From NCBI GenBank assembly GCA_019055375.1, contig JAHQIW010007174.1, forward strand, positions 1 to 64,000: 64,000 nucleotides of DNA, in the 5' to 3' direction. This DNA comes from Parelaphostrongylus tenuis. Taxonomy: Eukaryota > Nematoda > Chromadorea > Rhabditida > Metastrongylidae. The translations under genes were made by a program, and so were the position numbers. The stretch's first letter is position 1. Every line of letters starts with the position of its first letter. Below the pieces are notes generated by a model. The model saw nothing but the letters and a program-made list of their open reading frames with translations. It was not told the origin of the DNA and searched no databases. Positions 41,825 through 64,000 of this stretch are shown piece by piece.

Positions 41825-42135
41825 TGCAATGTGACTTTTGTTATTGAATTTGAAATTTTTGCTTTGTTTTGAAGGGAAATCAAGATAAAACATATAACTC
41901 TGATACTACAAGATTTCCTCTACACGTTCTTATGCTTTTCGCGCTTCCACCGAAGCAAGAACGCGCGACCGTCGCAAAATACAATTGTATTTTGGATGCT
42001 ACAGCGTTATGAAAGGTATTTTCAGAAAATGACCACGCAGCGCAGTAGCCAGAAATCTAACCTTCAAATTGATTATGAACACTCTTATGAAAAGTGTTTG
42101 TTCAGAGAAAGGGGTCGTTTCTCTACATTTGTCGT
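41825..42135 (+). repeat. Dispersed repeat family C
   Basis: Runs from CACCTGTGCAATGTGACTTT through ACTCTGATACTACAAGATTT and GCTACAGCGTTATGAAAGGT to a GGGGTCGTTTCTCTAC end. The longest copy in the window. Confidence 0.6.
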
Positions 42136-42692
42136 CGTCTAACAGAAAAGAACCGACGAAAGTTTACTTGTGCCCGTTCAAGTCATCTGACGATCAACAG
42201 GACAGGACCAGGTGATCTCTTTACAAGTCACCCACATCATTACAGAGTAATCTCGCTTGGACACCTACTGTACAAGTGAACCACAAACTCCGCGGAATCA
42301 AACGTAATCATCTTTCTGTTGTTACAGTGCATTATAAGCCCTTTCGATACAGAAGGCGCAGTGAAAGGGACCGTTTTCAAACTATCGAATGACCGCTAAA
42401 AGTTTGATGAAAAACCAAGCATAAACGAGAGTCAAGCATCCAATTTACAACGAAAGTGAAATCTCATTTCCTCTTCGCTTTCACAGAGCGCTGAGACCTA
42501 CAACAAGCACAGCATTTAAGTCGTTGTTCTTCAAGCTGATGACCAACTACTAAAATCAGCAATAGCTCTATTCGGCAAAAATCCGATAAATAATAGCGAT
42601 TGTACAAGACGGCCCAAGTCGTCCTCAGAGTTTTGACATATGTACTTTTCACCAAAAAGTTATCCACACCAATACACAGTAACTTTGCTTAA

Positions 42693-42831
42693 CCCTTTGA
42701 GGACTGAACGGCACGTTCCGTACAGTGCCGCGCGAAGTAAAATCTCACTCAGCTGCTGTAATGGCGCTGTCGCATCTCGTGAAAAGCGACGGCGCGACGC
42801 CGCATACCTATCAGCGCTGGTCCTCAAAGGG
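42693..42831. mobile_element. piggyBac-like MITE
   Basis: Terminal inverted repeats CCCTTTGAGGAC and GTCCTCAAAGGG, with TTAA on the left and TTAG on the right. G+C-rich interior, no coding capacity. Same ends as the copy at 57153-57356. Confidence 0.75.
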
Positions 42832-43357
42832 TTAGACTATTGCCCACTGCACAACCAATTCTCAATTATAAGAACTCACATTTGCTACTAAGAAGTTGCT
42901 CAATGTTTCATTGGCTTCCATAAATATACCTGTAATTTGTTCTTGTGCATAAAGACCTTGTAAGCAGATCAAAAGCGCTAAGACGGTTAAACCGTTAAGG
43001 ACTTCTCATGGCAGGCGACACAGAGCTGTAACCCAATTTTTATTTACATGAATATTCTTGAAGCAACTGTACAGATCATGCGCTATGAAATGATTGATAA
43101 CAGATTAAGTAGATTATTATACAGAATAATCAAATTAACAGCATATTACAGCAGGAATATTACAGCACGCAGGTAGATAAAGAACAAAAAACGATGGTTT
43201 TTGAGTACTGAAAGACTGTAACATACAAAGTAGGTACATTATTCAGTTGACTTATTGACCCATTATTTTACAAGTAGCATTGCTAGAGTTCATGAAATTT
43301 TAAATCAAAAGAGGCGATCCATCCATCCAGGTGTATATCATGCATTTTTCCCAATGG

Positions 43358-43535
43358 TTTAATGCCTCATCGCGGCTAGGAGGTATCTTGGTGTCGGGCT
43401 TCTATATACAAGGGTTGGGGGAGGTTCATCTCCCGCTAGGGTCACTCAAGCTGAGAACGAGTTCCACATCTCCATCCGGGAACCCTAGCTAAGAGTACAC
43501 CAAGAGTCACCGCTGTCTTGATATTGACGATATCG
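43358..43535 (+). repeat. Second copy of the 21762 repeat, 3' truncated
   Basis: TAATGCCTCATCGCGGCTAG and TCCCGCTAGGGTCACTCAAG match the 5' part of the 21762-22145 element. Confidence 0.65.
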
Positions 43536-43867
43536 ATATTATTACTGATAAAATCCTGATTATAAAGACGTTAAGATACTCATAGATCTCATAATGCACA
43601 GGATCCATGGATAAAGGGAGGGAAGGGAAGACAAGAAAAGGAAAAAAGGGAAACTGAAATATTCCTAGTAAATAGATGATTGATGATAAGGCTGCAAAGG
43701 AGCGAGATCTGTGGATGAATCCAAAATTGAGTTTTGAAAGCTCGTACTCGATGAAAAAATGACTTGAACAAGAATGTGAATAGACATGAAAAGACGAAAA
43801 GAGAGTAAGAGATGGTAGGTGAAAGTCATAAAACAGGAATGTCACAGGCATCTTATATGGGCTTTGA

Positions 43868-56734
<12,867 letters not shown>

Positions 56735-56934
56735 CTAGAAAAGACGATGATAGAAGAAAACCAAGATCTACGGAGGCGACGGCAGATTAAGCGAATTTAT
56801 ATTCGAAATAGGGAGACATAAGGATTGTTGCGAACGAGAAAATACCGTGCTGAGCAACATATCGTCATCGTGATCCTCGGGCAGAAGTTGAACCCGCATC
56901 CCACACTTCAAAAGTCGCAGAGAGACAGCACAGC

Positions 56935-57090
56935 AGAATACACTCTGTAGTGTATCGGTTAGCACGTGCCCGCGGTATGAAGGACACGAGTTCAACTCCC
57001 GCGCAAAACATTAAGTTTTGCAAAACACTTAACATCATTGCATATATAGTTACAACATCATACAGCTGCTAAAAAAGCGACTAAATAGAG
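56935..57090 (+). repeat. tRNA-derived repeat, plus strand
   Basis: CTCTGTAGTGTATCGGTTAG, AGTTCAACTCCCGC, tail AGTTTTGCAAAACACTTAAC and ACAACATCATACAG. Confidence 0.7.
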
Positions 57091-57152
57091 AATTCTGCCG
57101 ATAATATCGTCAAGACTCGAACTGCGAGCGCGCCATACACATATCAGCATAA

Positions 57153-57356
57153 CCCTTTGAGGACCCGCATTGACAGGCAGGCGGCGTCGCGCCGTCGCTT
57201 GTGCGGCAGTCAGACTGGAGGCGTCTGCACGTCTGTGCATGCGCAGCTGGCTGTCCTCCTGCTTTCCCACTAGACGCGACGCTGCCATCATTCTAGCTGA
57301 AAGAGATTTCACGTCGCACGATCAGCACCAAATGAATCTCATGGTCCCCAAAGGGA
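57153..57356. mobile_element. piggyBac-like MITE with ATAA duplications
   Basis: Ends CCCTTTGAGGACC and GGTCCCCAAAGGG, flanked by ATAA on both sides (57149-57152 and 57357-57360). G+C-rich interior. The small plus and minus ORFs here belong to the repeat. Confidence 0.8.
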
Positions 57357-57627
57357 TAACCAAAACACAACGCAATACAGCGCTATACACAATGAACAAC
57401 ATGTAAACAAAAAGATAAGCAGAATAAACGGACTACACTAGACAATGTCGACCAAGATGTACCAAACATTGATAAAACTATACGACTTGCACTATTGAAA
57501 AACTGCGGCTGTAATATTTGAAATCGACAAAAACACAAATATCAAGATAGGTTCTATTGTCCAGTTTTGAAGTTTAATGAAAAATAAAGGTTTCATAAAC
57601 CAATCGAATGTAAAGTGCAATTCTTTC

Positions 57628-57722
57628 GTTTCGAGTGCTTTCTTAAGACTACAGCTCAAATTTTAATATGCCTGATAATCACTTTTTCGGCCACGTATGC
57701 CAGTGTTCTGTCAAAGAGCACC
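57628..57722 (-). repeat. Ribozyme-repeat family B, end fragment
   Basis: TTTCGTTTCGAGTGCTTTCT, then ATGCCTGATAATCACTTTTT, same order as 18705-18790. No ribozyme core follows. Confidence 0.7.
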
Positions 57723-57729
57723 CACACAG

Positions 57730-58700
57730 GAGGTGCATTGTCTGAATGACAGTTGCATGCCATCGACTGGAATAGAACGAAAAAAAAAAACATGGACACA
57801 CATTTCCTGTTGTTTCACCAAACCAACGTTTCCCGTTAGGGGATACGCGGGCGCGTGGTTTCGTTAAGGCAGCCGATACCACCAAAACATACGTAAATCA
57901 CTGACCTACCAAGCTCTAAATGGCTCAAAACAATCTCTCTGGCAATGAGGAATCTCTTCATTCAGGCTGAATGATCCAGTGATTTTCCTGTTTTGAGCAG
58001 CACATCAAGATGTTTTGAAGGGTGATTTTTTTTGACCTCTACATCAAAAGTCAGTTATGTACAGGATATCAATAAATAAACCAAACTATGATAGAAACAG
58101 TCTTAAGTACTCTATGCAATACAACGTAATAACATGGTGTCTAATAAAAATACTTGGAAATAATCAATAACTCTTCAATGATGCTAAAAAATCGGAAACA
58201 AATGCTTCTTAATTTCCCTACACATAGAGAATTTTGGGCAAACAATGGTCGAAGTCTACGTGCATTAATGGCCAAGAACAAATATTCAATTGTATTTCGC
58301 ATAAATTAAAAGAAAAATGTGAGAACAGGATGAAAACTTTCAGCTTATTAGAAATCAAAAAAACTCAAAAATCGAACTTATACTGCTTACTCCAACGGTT
58401 TGTTGGCAAACACTGAACTTGAGCAAGCAACGGTCGACTTCTGTGAAGAATACTGGACCTGGCAAGTAGGAAATAGTCATATTTCTCGCACGAAAATGGA
58501 GAAAAAATGATGAAAAACCAAGATTAGAACGAAGATCACGGAACAAACAAGATTACAACCCTTACGAGAGCCTTTCCTAGGCACACAGGAAATTTCGGGA
58601 CGATGAACAACACTTTTATATAAGATGACAAGTCAAATGGATAACTAAATCATCTTATTTTATAGAGAAACCAAAAAAGAACAATGAAAAGGGTAAGATT
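57730..58700. other. Intergenic, nothing recognised
   Basis: AT-rich, with recurring fragments resembling the 58700-61400 stretch (for example GAACTTATACCGCTTA-like strings). No gene or clear regulatory element seen. Confidence 0.4.
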
Positions 58701-59069
58701 AGGCTCGAAATCAGAGCACTCACAACCGATTCCTTGATACATAGATAATCCCAAGCACTTGACGGTCGACTTTTATATAGAGCGATAGGCTAGTGGAGGT
58801 AATAATGAGAGAACCTGGGGTGCGCGTGACTCCGATAAGGTCGCCGGGACCGCAAAAATCTACGTAACCCGCTAACCTATCAACCCCGAAATGACTCAAT
58901 ACAATCTCTTCAATAATAAAAATAATTCCCAAAACCGGTTATCCCTTCATTCCGGTATGGCCCGAATAGTCTAGTAATTTTCTTGCTTTGAGTAGCAAAG
59001 TAAGAGATCTTCAGAAATGACCTTCCCCCTGACCTCTACATCCAAAATCACTTATGTACCAAATGAAGA

Positions 59070-59240
59070 ACAAAGGTCCGTGATGCAACGGTTAGCATAC
59101 GCGCCCGGAAAGAGTGAGTTCTGGGTTCGAATTCCTGCTGTCGCAAATGTTTTTGCACATCACTCCATATTATGGGGTATACTGTAAGATCATACCACCG
59201 CAAGTGGCGGTCAGATAAGAAGAATTCTGACTGATTAAAG
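59070..59240 (+). repeat. tRNA-derived SINE, plus strand
   Basis: GTCCGTGATGCAACGGTTAG, GGGTTCGAATTCCTGC B box, tail TTTTTGCACATCACTCC and ATCATACCACCGCAAGTGGC. Confidence 0.75.
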
Positions 59241-59430
59241 GACAAAGGATAAAGCTCCTGGCGTTGATCAATTCTTCTAAAAGATGCGCCATCCATTAGC
59301 CAAGTTTTAGCTTCGTTTGAGGTGAATGAATCCATCTATACCTCGCCTTTACGGTGACTTGCCGTGACCTACCGAGTATCAAGTCAGTGCTGCTTGTCCT
59401 CCCCGACAAGTCTAAGAGCAAAGAGATTAG
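59237..59430 (-). repeat. SINE family 1, minus strand, headless
   Basis: AGGATAAAGCTCCTGGCGTT to AGTCAGTGCTGCTTGTCCTC. A detached minus-strand head lies at 59665-59780 (GAGCGCGAGATCGAACCATC, CCTCTAACCACTGCGTCACA). Confidence 0.8.
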
Positions 59431-60744
59431 ACTACATGTACTCATGTACAGCAGAAATATCAAGCACCAGAAACTTCTTCAACGTAAAGGAACTATAATC
59501 CTTTTTTGAAAAAGTTGGTGATACATGTAAACAGCAGCATATTTATGTGCTGAAAATGTCTCAAAACTTTCCCTTCAAGATTTTTTTCGTTCATTTCGCT
59601 TATAAGGCAAAAATGAATATCCGACCTTAATCGCTAAACAAGAAGTTTTCACAGAGCAGAGTATGGTCCAATTTAGTGAGCCCGAAGTGGTGGATGCCTT
59701 AATGCGCCATGAGCGCGAGATCGAACCATCGACCTTCTCTGCTACGCACAGCACCTCTAACCACTGCGTCACACGCAAGCCATCAGAAAATAAATTGTTC
59801 TCTTGTAGAAACAGTGTCTATTACTTCATGGAATACAACGTGATAACACAGCATCTTACGAATAGTTGGAAATAATCAGTAAATTTTTCAATGATGAACA
59901 ACAAATCCTATCTTCAAATTCCCGGCACACAGGAAATTTCGAGCACTCAATGATCGATGTTAATATGAATTACTCGATAAAAACAATACAAGAAATAATG
60001 TAAAAACCTCTATTTCAATAAAAATCGAAAACAAAGTAACCAAGAACATTCCAAGGATCGTTTTATTTTGGAAATCACTACTATTTTAATTACAGCGTTT
60101 ATTTTATGCCTTTGTACTGTTCAACAACAAAGACATAATCAAGACTAAACCGCTTATAACAGTGGGTAGATCATTTCCTCATAATCTACTGTGTTTTTGA
60201 ATAAGAAATTCTGATACAATCGAAAAAAATTGAAAACAAAAGTGAAAACTACTGGCTTACTGGAAACGGAAAATCATAACAACCGAACTTATACCGCTTA
60301 CCGCAACGGTACCAAGGCAGACAGAGGAATTTATCTGAGTAACGGTCTGCTTTGTAAAAAATTAAATACTTAGTAAGGAGTAGTCATAGCTTTGGTCGCA
60401 AATGAATGAAGCACGAACTAACAAGACTTGGACCAAGACCAAGAGACAGCCCAAGATTCCCTTGTGCCAAGATTATATCCCGTATGAGAGCCATTCTTTT
60501 GCAGACAGGAAATTTCGCGCGACAAACAACACTGTCGCATAGAATGATTAGTCAAATGGATAATGGAATCAAATTTTACAGACAAATTCAAATAGAAAAT
60601 TAACAAAAAAGGTGAACCTGTGATCAAGATTAAACCACTTATAACGGCGATTCCTTGGTGCACTGAGAACCTCAAGCAACTGACGGTCCACTTTTATATG
60701 AAGTGATGGACTAAAGGAGCAGTAAATGGTTGGGAATATCATTG

Positions 60745-60815
60745 CATTATGCCTGATAATCATTTTTTGAGCCACGCATGTCAGTGGTCTGTCAAGGAGG
60801 GCTGACTTATATTAT
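60745..60815 (-). repeat. Ribozyme-repeat family B, end fragment
   Basis: ATGCCTGATAATCATTTTTT, GAGCCACGCATG and CAAGGAGGGCTGACTTAT match the 18740-18802 stretch just before the ribozyme, which is then lost. Confidence 0.7.
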
Positions 60816-61475
60816 TGCAGTAATAATAGCAAATGGACAGATGGGTTTTTCTCATGACTCATCGCGTCAGTGTATAGTTAACTGTATTTTTTTCGAATAA
60901 AAAAAATGCGGGAACAGAAGTGAAAACTACTTATTTGGAACCGAAACACACAACAATCGAACTTATACCGCTTATTCCAGCGATTCTCAGCAAATAGCCG
61001 ATTTTGAGCGATCAACGGTCGACTTTTGCAAAGAATAATGACTTAGTAAATAGTAAGTAGCCCTAGTTTTTGCCAAAAACGAAAAAAAAGGATAAAAAAC
61101 AAGACTAGAATCAAGGTTCAAGAGACAATCAAATTCATCACTCACAGAGCTATTCCTGAAATACAGATTTCAGGCGATAAACGACACTTTTATATGAAAT
61201 AATTTACTCAGATGAGTGTCAGATTCACATTTTTGTGCAAACATTTGAGTGATAGGAAGAAAAAAGACTAGAACCAAGACCGGTAAACAGTCAAGATTTA
61301 GCTCAAAGTCAAGAGAAACAACCAAAATTTATCACTTATAAGGGCCGTTCCTTGGCACACAGAAAATTCCAAGCGATAAACAACACTTTTATTGGTTTTA
61401 TTATCAATTATTATTGCATTATGCATATTACATCATTATATTGTTATGCTGTATTACGTACCAATACTGCATTAT

Positions 61476-61504
61476 ATGTTATATATATATATATATATAT
61501 ATAT
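61476..61504. repeat. (AT)n microsatellite
   Basis: Alternating AT of about 28 bases directly before the SINE head. Confidence 0.9.
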
Positions 61505-61799
61505 GAGCGCATGTGGCGCAGTGGTTAGAGGTGCCCTGCGTCGCACACGAGGTCAATGGTTCGATCTCGCGCTCATGGCCCACCAAGCCATCCATCCCTC
61601 CGGGGTCGGTAAATTGGTACCAGATAGGTCTCAGACTTGTCTGGGAGGATAAGCAGCACTGACTCGGTTCAGCGGGAGGCCACCGCGAGTCATTGTAAAG
61701 ACCAGATATGCATTCAATCACCTCAAACGAAGTTAGAAATTGAAGTCGAATGCATGGCGCATCCCTAAGGGATTGATCAACGCCGAGAGCTTTATCCTT

Positions 61800-61805
<6 letters not shown>
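61504..61805 (+). repeat. SINE family 1, complete reference copy
   Basis: tRNA-like head with A box GTGGCGCAGTGGTTAGAGG and B-box-like GGTTCGATCTCGC. Then CCATCCCTCCGGGGTCGG, TCTGGGAGGATAAGCAGCAC, CCACCGCGAGTCATTGTAAA, ATGCATTCAATCACCTCAAA, GGCGCATCCCTAAGGGATTG and end GAGCTTTATCCTTTA. About 300 bases, flanked by AT repeats on both sides. An RNA polymerase III promoter is implied by the two boxes. Confidence 0.88.
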
Positions 61806-61836
<31 letters not shown>

Positions 61837-61865
61837 TACATATATGTATATATAAATATATTAAT
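61803..61865. repeat. (TA)n microsatellite
   Basis: Alternating TA with ATACATATATG interruptions, immediately 3' of the SINE. Confidence 0.9.
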
Positions 61866-63720
61866 CATTAATCATTATTATTTTGAATTATATATTTACC
61901 TATATTATTTATGCATATATTATACATGCATACATACATATATTTTACACATTCTATTTTATTTTATATTTTATTCTATTTCTACTATTTTCAATATATT
62001 TTGTTTATTCATTTTTTCATTACATTTATTATTGATTATTATTATTTGTTGGTCCATATTTATTTATATATACATAGATCACTAATCATTATCAATTTGG
62101 ATTCTTCTTATCAGACCGTTACTTGCGGTGGTATGGTGTAATATACCCAATAATGTGAAGTGCAGTGCAAAAACATCTGCGTCAGCCGGAATTCGAACTA
62201 GGATAGAGTGAGATTTGGGCTCAGTGAGTGAGATCTCTATTATGATAATCACTATTTTGAATTTATTACTCATTACTATTATTATTTTAATACTATTTTT
62301 TCATTATCATTTTTTCATTCTACTTTATTATTTCCATTATTTACTATTATTATTTTTATCATTATTACTTTACAACGAGTTTGAAATTGGTCAAATACCC
62401 AATAAAGTGATGTTTTTGCACGAAAATAGAATAATAAAGAGAAAAAAACAGAGACAGGATGAGTATGAGGGAATTATAGAGAGCAAACCACTTCTGACAC
62501 CTATCCACTAACAAATAGAGGATCTTAGGCAGTTGAGGAACGACTTACATATGAAATAAATAGCCCAAAAAGTGATCAATAGCCAGATTTTAAAGTAAAA
62601 ATTGGGAAAAAAAACCACTGGAAAAAACCGGTCAGCGAGTTTCAGCGCGACTGTCGAAAAACCACCGATTTGAATTCAACTTGGCAAAAATACGAAATTG
62701 AAAAAGTCCGTAATCTGCACTAGCAGTCACATAATTGACGACATTCACGTAAAGGGGGGAGGGGGTCATGAAATGTACGGCTACCACTGTGGGAAATGCA
62801 TTTAAGTTAAGAAAAACAATCAATAAATCAACTCAAAATCAACTTAAAACTAAATAAATACAGAGATAAGTAAAGGTATATAAAATATAAAGATTCCATA
62901 AGAATAAAGAAATTGAAATCAATAAAAGGAACTAAAATCAATAAAAAAATCAATAAAACCTAAAATCAATAAAAGAGTAAGGCAAGAAAGGGACATAAAG
63001 TGAAAAATCTACGGGATGAATCAGAAATAATCGAGTAAAAGTGACAATAAGGAAGTCGGCTGGTAGCCACAGAACCAGTAGATCACAAATGTAGATCAAA
63101 GATCACGTCGGCTTTTCAAGGGCAGATGGGTCGGAAGCGCTGGAAATAAAATTACTTGTAAGCAAAGTAAAAGAAAAAAGTTCGAATTTGGGAAAAAATA
63201 AGAAAATCCAAAGAAAAAAGTCCGAACAAGGCTCATCCATCGGCTTCTTGTAGCTTTACTCGATCAGTAAAGCATACGGAATGACGTCTCGAGTGGTGCG
63301 CGGAAAAAAAAAACAAAATAAAAATAAAATAAAAAAAAGAAAAAAAGGGAGAAAAAGGAAAGAAGAAATAGATCTGAGCCTAAGCCTAAAGGTACTCTCG
63401 TAATTTCGCGTCTTTTAGGAATCAATTTAGAAAAAAATGTTCTGAAAATCGATGGGACCACAACACCCCGCGCAAAGAGCCGAGATGGTCGATATTCAAA
63501 TGGTCCGATTTCCCGCCAATCCGATGGGTTGCAGTGACCTGGTCAGATTAGCGCCGACTGCTGCCGGCCTGGCCGGCCGAACCGCTCTCATTGGGATCCC
63601 CCCCCCCCCTCCCTAATTCGCAGCGGAGAGGATCGATCCTGAGGTCGTCGGGACTGAAGCAAGTCGTAAAGTGAGTGCGTTCAAGTTCCAAGGTCTATAT
63701 AGATGTCTAGCAGAGTGAGA
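61866..63720. other. AT-rich simple-sequence region, no gene
   Basis: TTATTA/ATTTT-rich low-complexity sequence to about 62380, then A-rich sequence. A purine-rich block lies at 63303-63370, and a run of about ten C near 63598-63608. Open frames here are made of simple sequence. Confidence 0.6.
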
Positions 63721-63726
63721 GCAGAA

Positions 63727-63905
63727 TGGGGCCCGGGTAATGCAGTGGTTATCGCGCGCCCCTCAGAAGGGTGAGACGCAGGTTCGAATCCAGCCTCGGG
63801 TCGAGTCTTATGCCCACTTCGCACTCATCAATTCCGAGGACCTGAGTCTCGAGCAGTCTCGTTATTGATCTAATAATTCCGTACCTCGGGAAAACGTACA
63901 CAAAG
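63727..63905 (+). repeat. tRNA-derived SINE head, first of two
   Basis: GGCCCGGGTAATGCAGTGGT (A box), anticodon-like arm CCCTCAGAAGGG, GGTTCGAATCCAGCC (B box), then a non-tRNA tail. Confidence 0.7.
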
Positions 63906-63916
63906 TTGCCATCAGC

Positions 63917-63990
63917 AGACCCGGTAGTGCAGTGGTTAGCGCGCGCCCTTCTGAAGGGTGAGACGCGGGTTCGGATCCCGCTCAGGGTCG
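63917..63990 (+). repeat. tRNA-like sequence (Gln-CTG-like), probably SINE head
   Basis: Folds as a cloverleaf: anticodon arm CCC-TTCTGAA-GGG gives anticodon CTG, T arm GCGGG-TTCGGAT-CCCGC, acceptor GACCCGG against CAGGGTC with one mismatch. The identical tail motif GAGTCTTNTGC and the neighbouring copy 190 bases away favour a SINE over a genuine tRNA gene. Cut by the window end. Confidence 0.6.
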
Positions 63991-64000
63991 AGTCTTTTGC

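Larger units (their letters stand above)
58370..61390. repeat. Array of diverged ~0.4-0.7 kb repeat units
   Basis: GAACTTATAC(T/C)GCTTA(C/T) and ACGGTCGACTTTT-like strings recur near 58376/58430, 60290/60350 and 60960/61017; AACAACACTTTTATA recurs near 58610 and 61380. This suggests old tandem duplication of one unit, interrupted by SINEs. Confidence 0.5.

Noticed and set aside
61479..61868. 129-codon minus-strand ORF
   Set aside because: It is a SINE read through flanking (AT)n microsatellites (IYIYIY repeats), not a gene.
62215..62511. 98-codon plus-strand ORF
   Set aside because: Ile/Leu/Phe/Tyr reading of ATT-rich simple sequence.
63917..63990. Functional tRNA-Gln gene
   Set aside because: Cloverleaf is nearly complete, but one acceptor mismatch, the SINE-like tail and a sister copy at 63727 make a SINE head more likely.

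Overview
The window is nuclear DNA of a nematode, most likely a strongylid-type clade V worm. It is AT-rich, genes have short exons with GT..AG introns and TTTNCAG acceptors, and it carries a Pitx-type homeodomain gene very close to C. elegans UNC-30. The repeats (RTE-type LINE, mariner relics, tRNA-derived SINEs) also fit that group. No bacterial-style operons, CRISPR arrays or rRNA genes are seen. The real genes are split into exons of 66-211 bases, so I rebuilt them by matching splice sites, reading-frame phase and family motifs. I ran no alignments; all homology is from motif recognition.

Layout. (1) 1-5963, + strand: the 3' part of a nicotinic acetylcholine receptor-like Cys-loop channel subunit (8 exons, entering from the left edge). 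(2) 5964-9633: intergenic, with tRNA-like repeats, a deleted mariner element and a SINE. (3) 16194-9634, - strand: an unc-30 (Pitx) homeobox gene, complete or nearly so. (4) 16195-24508: unc-30 upstream region, a large palindromic ribozyme-bearing repeat, SINEs and unassigned ORFs. (5) 24519-31286, + strand: a 12-exon bestrophin chloride-channel gene with one apparent frameshift. (6) 31287-38099: repeats plus one orphan terminal-exon-like ORF. (7) 39996-38100, - strand: part of an ALKBH6-type dioxygenase gene, also with a one-base frameshift. (8) 56734-43868, - strand: a FoxN1/4-type forkhead gene of at least 12 exons, with a tandemly duplicated exon and an antisense RTE retrotransposon in one intron. 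(9) 56735-64000: SINEs, MITEs and AT-rich simple sequence, no gene recognised.

The main unexpected signal is a set of hammerhead self-cleaving ribozyme motifs inside dispersed repeats: at least six recognisable copies on both strands (around 1697, 18804, 24840, 25124, 37000 and 40266) and two eroded ones. They have the CTGANGA core, a short stem II, GAAAC, a two-base-pair stem III closed by a 4-nt loop, a GTC/GTA/ATA cleavage triplet, and a stem I whose two halves mostly pair. They belong to at least two repeat families. One family combines the ribozyme with palindromic, inverted-repeat structure.

The protein genes are not an operon; they lie on both strands. An ion-channel subunit, a GABA-neuron-type homeobox regulator and a bestrophin suggest a neuronal gene neighbourhood, and unc-30 next to bestrophin may be conserved synteny with C. 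elegans.
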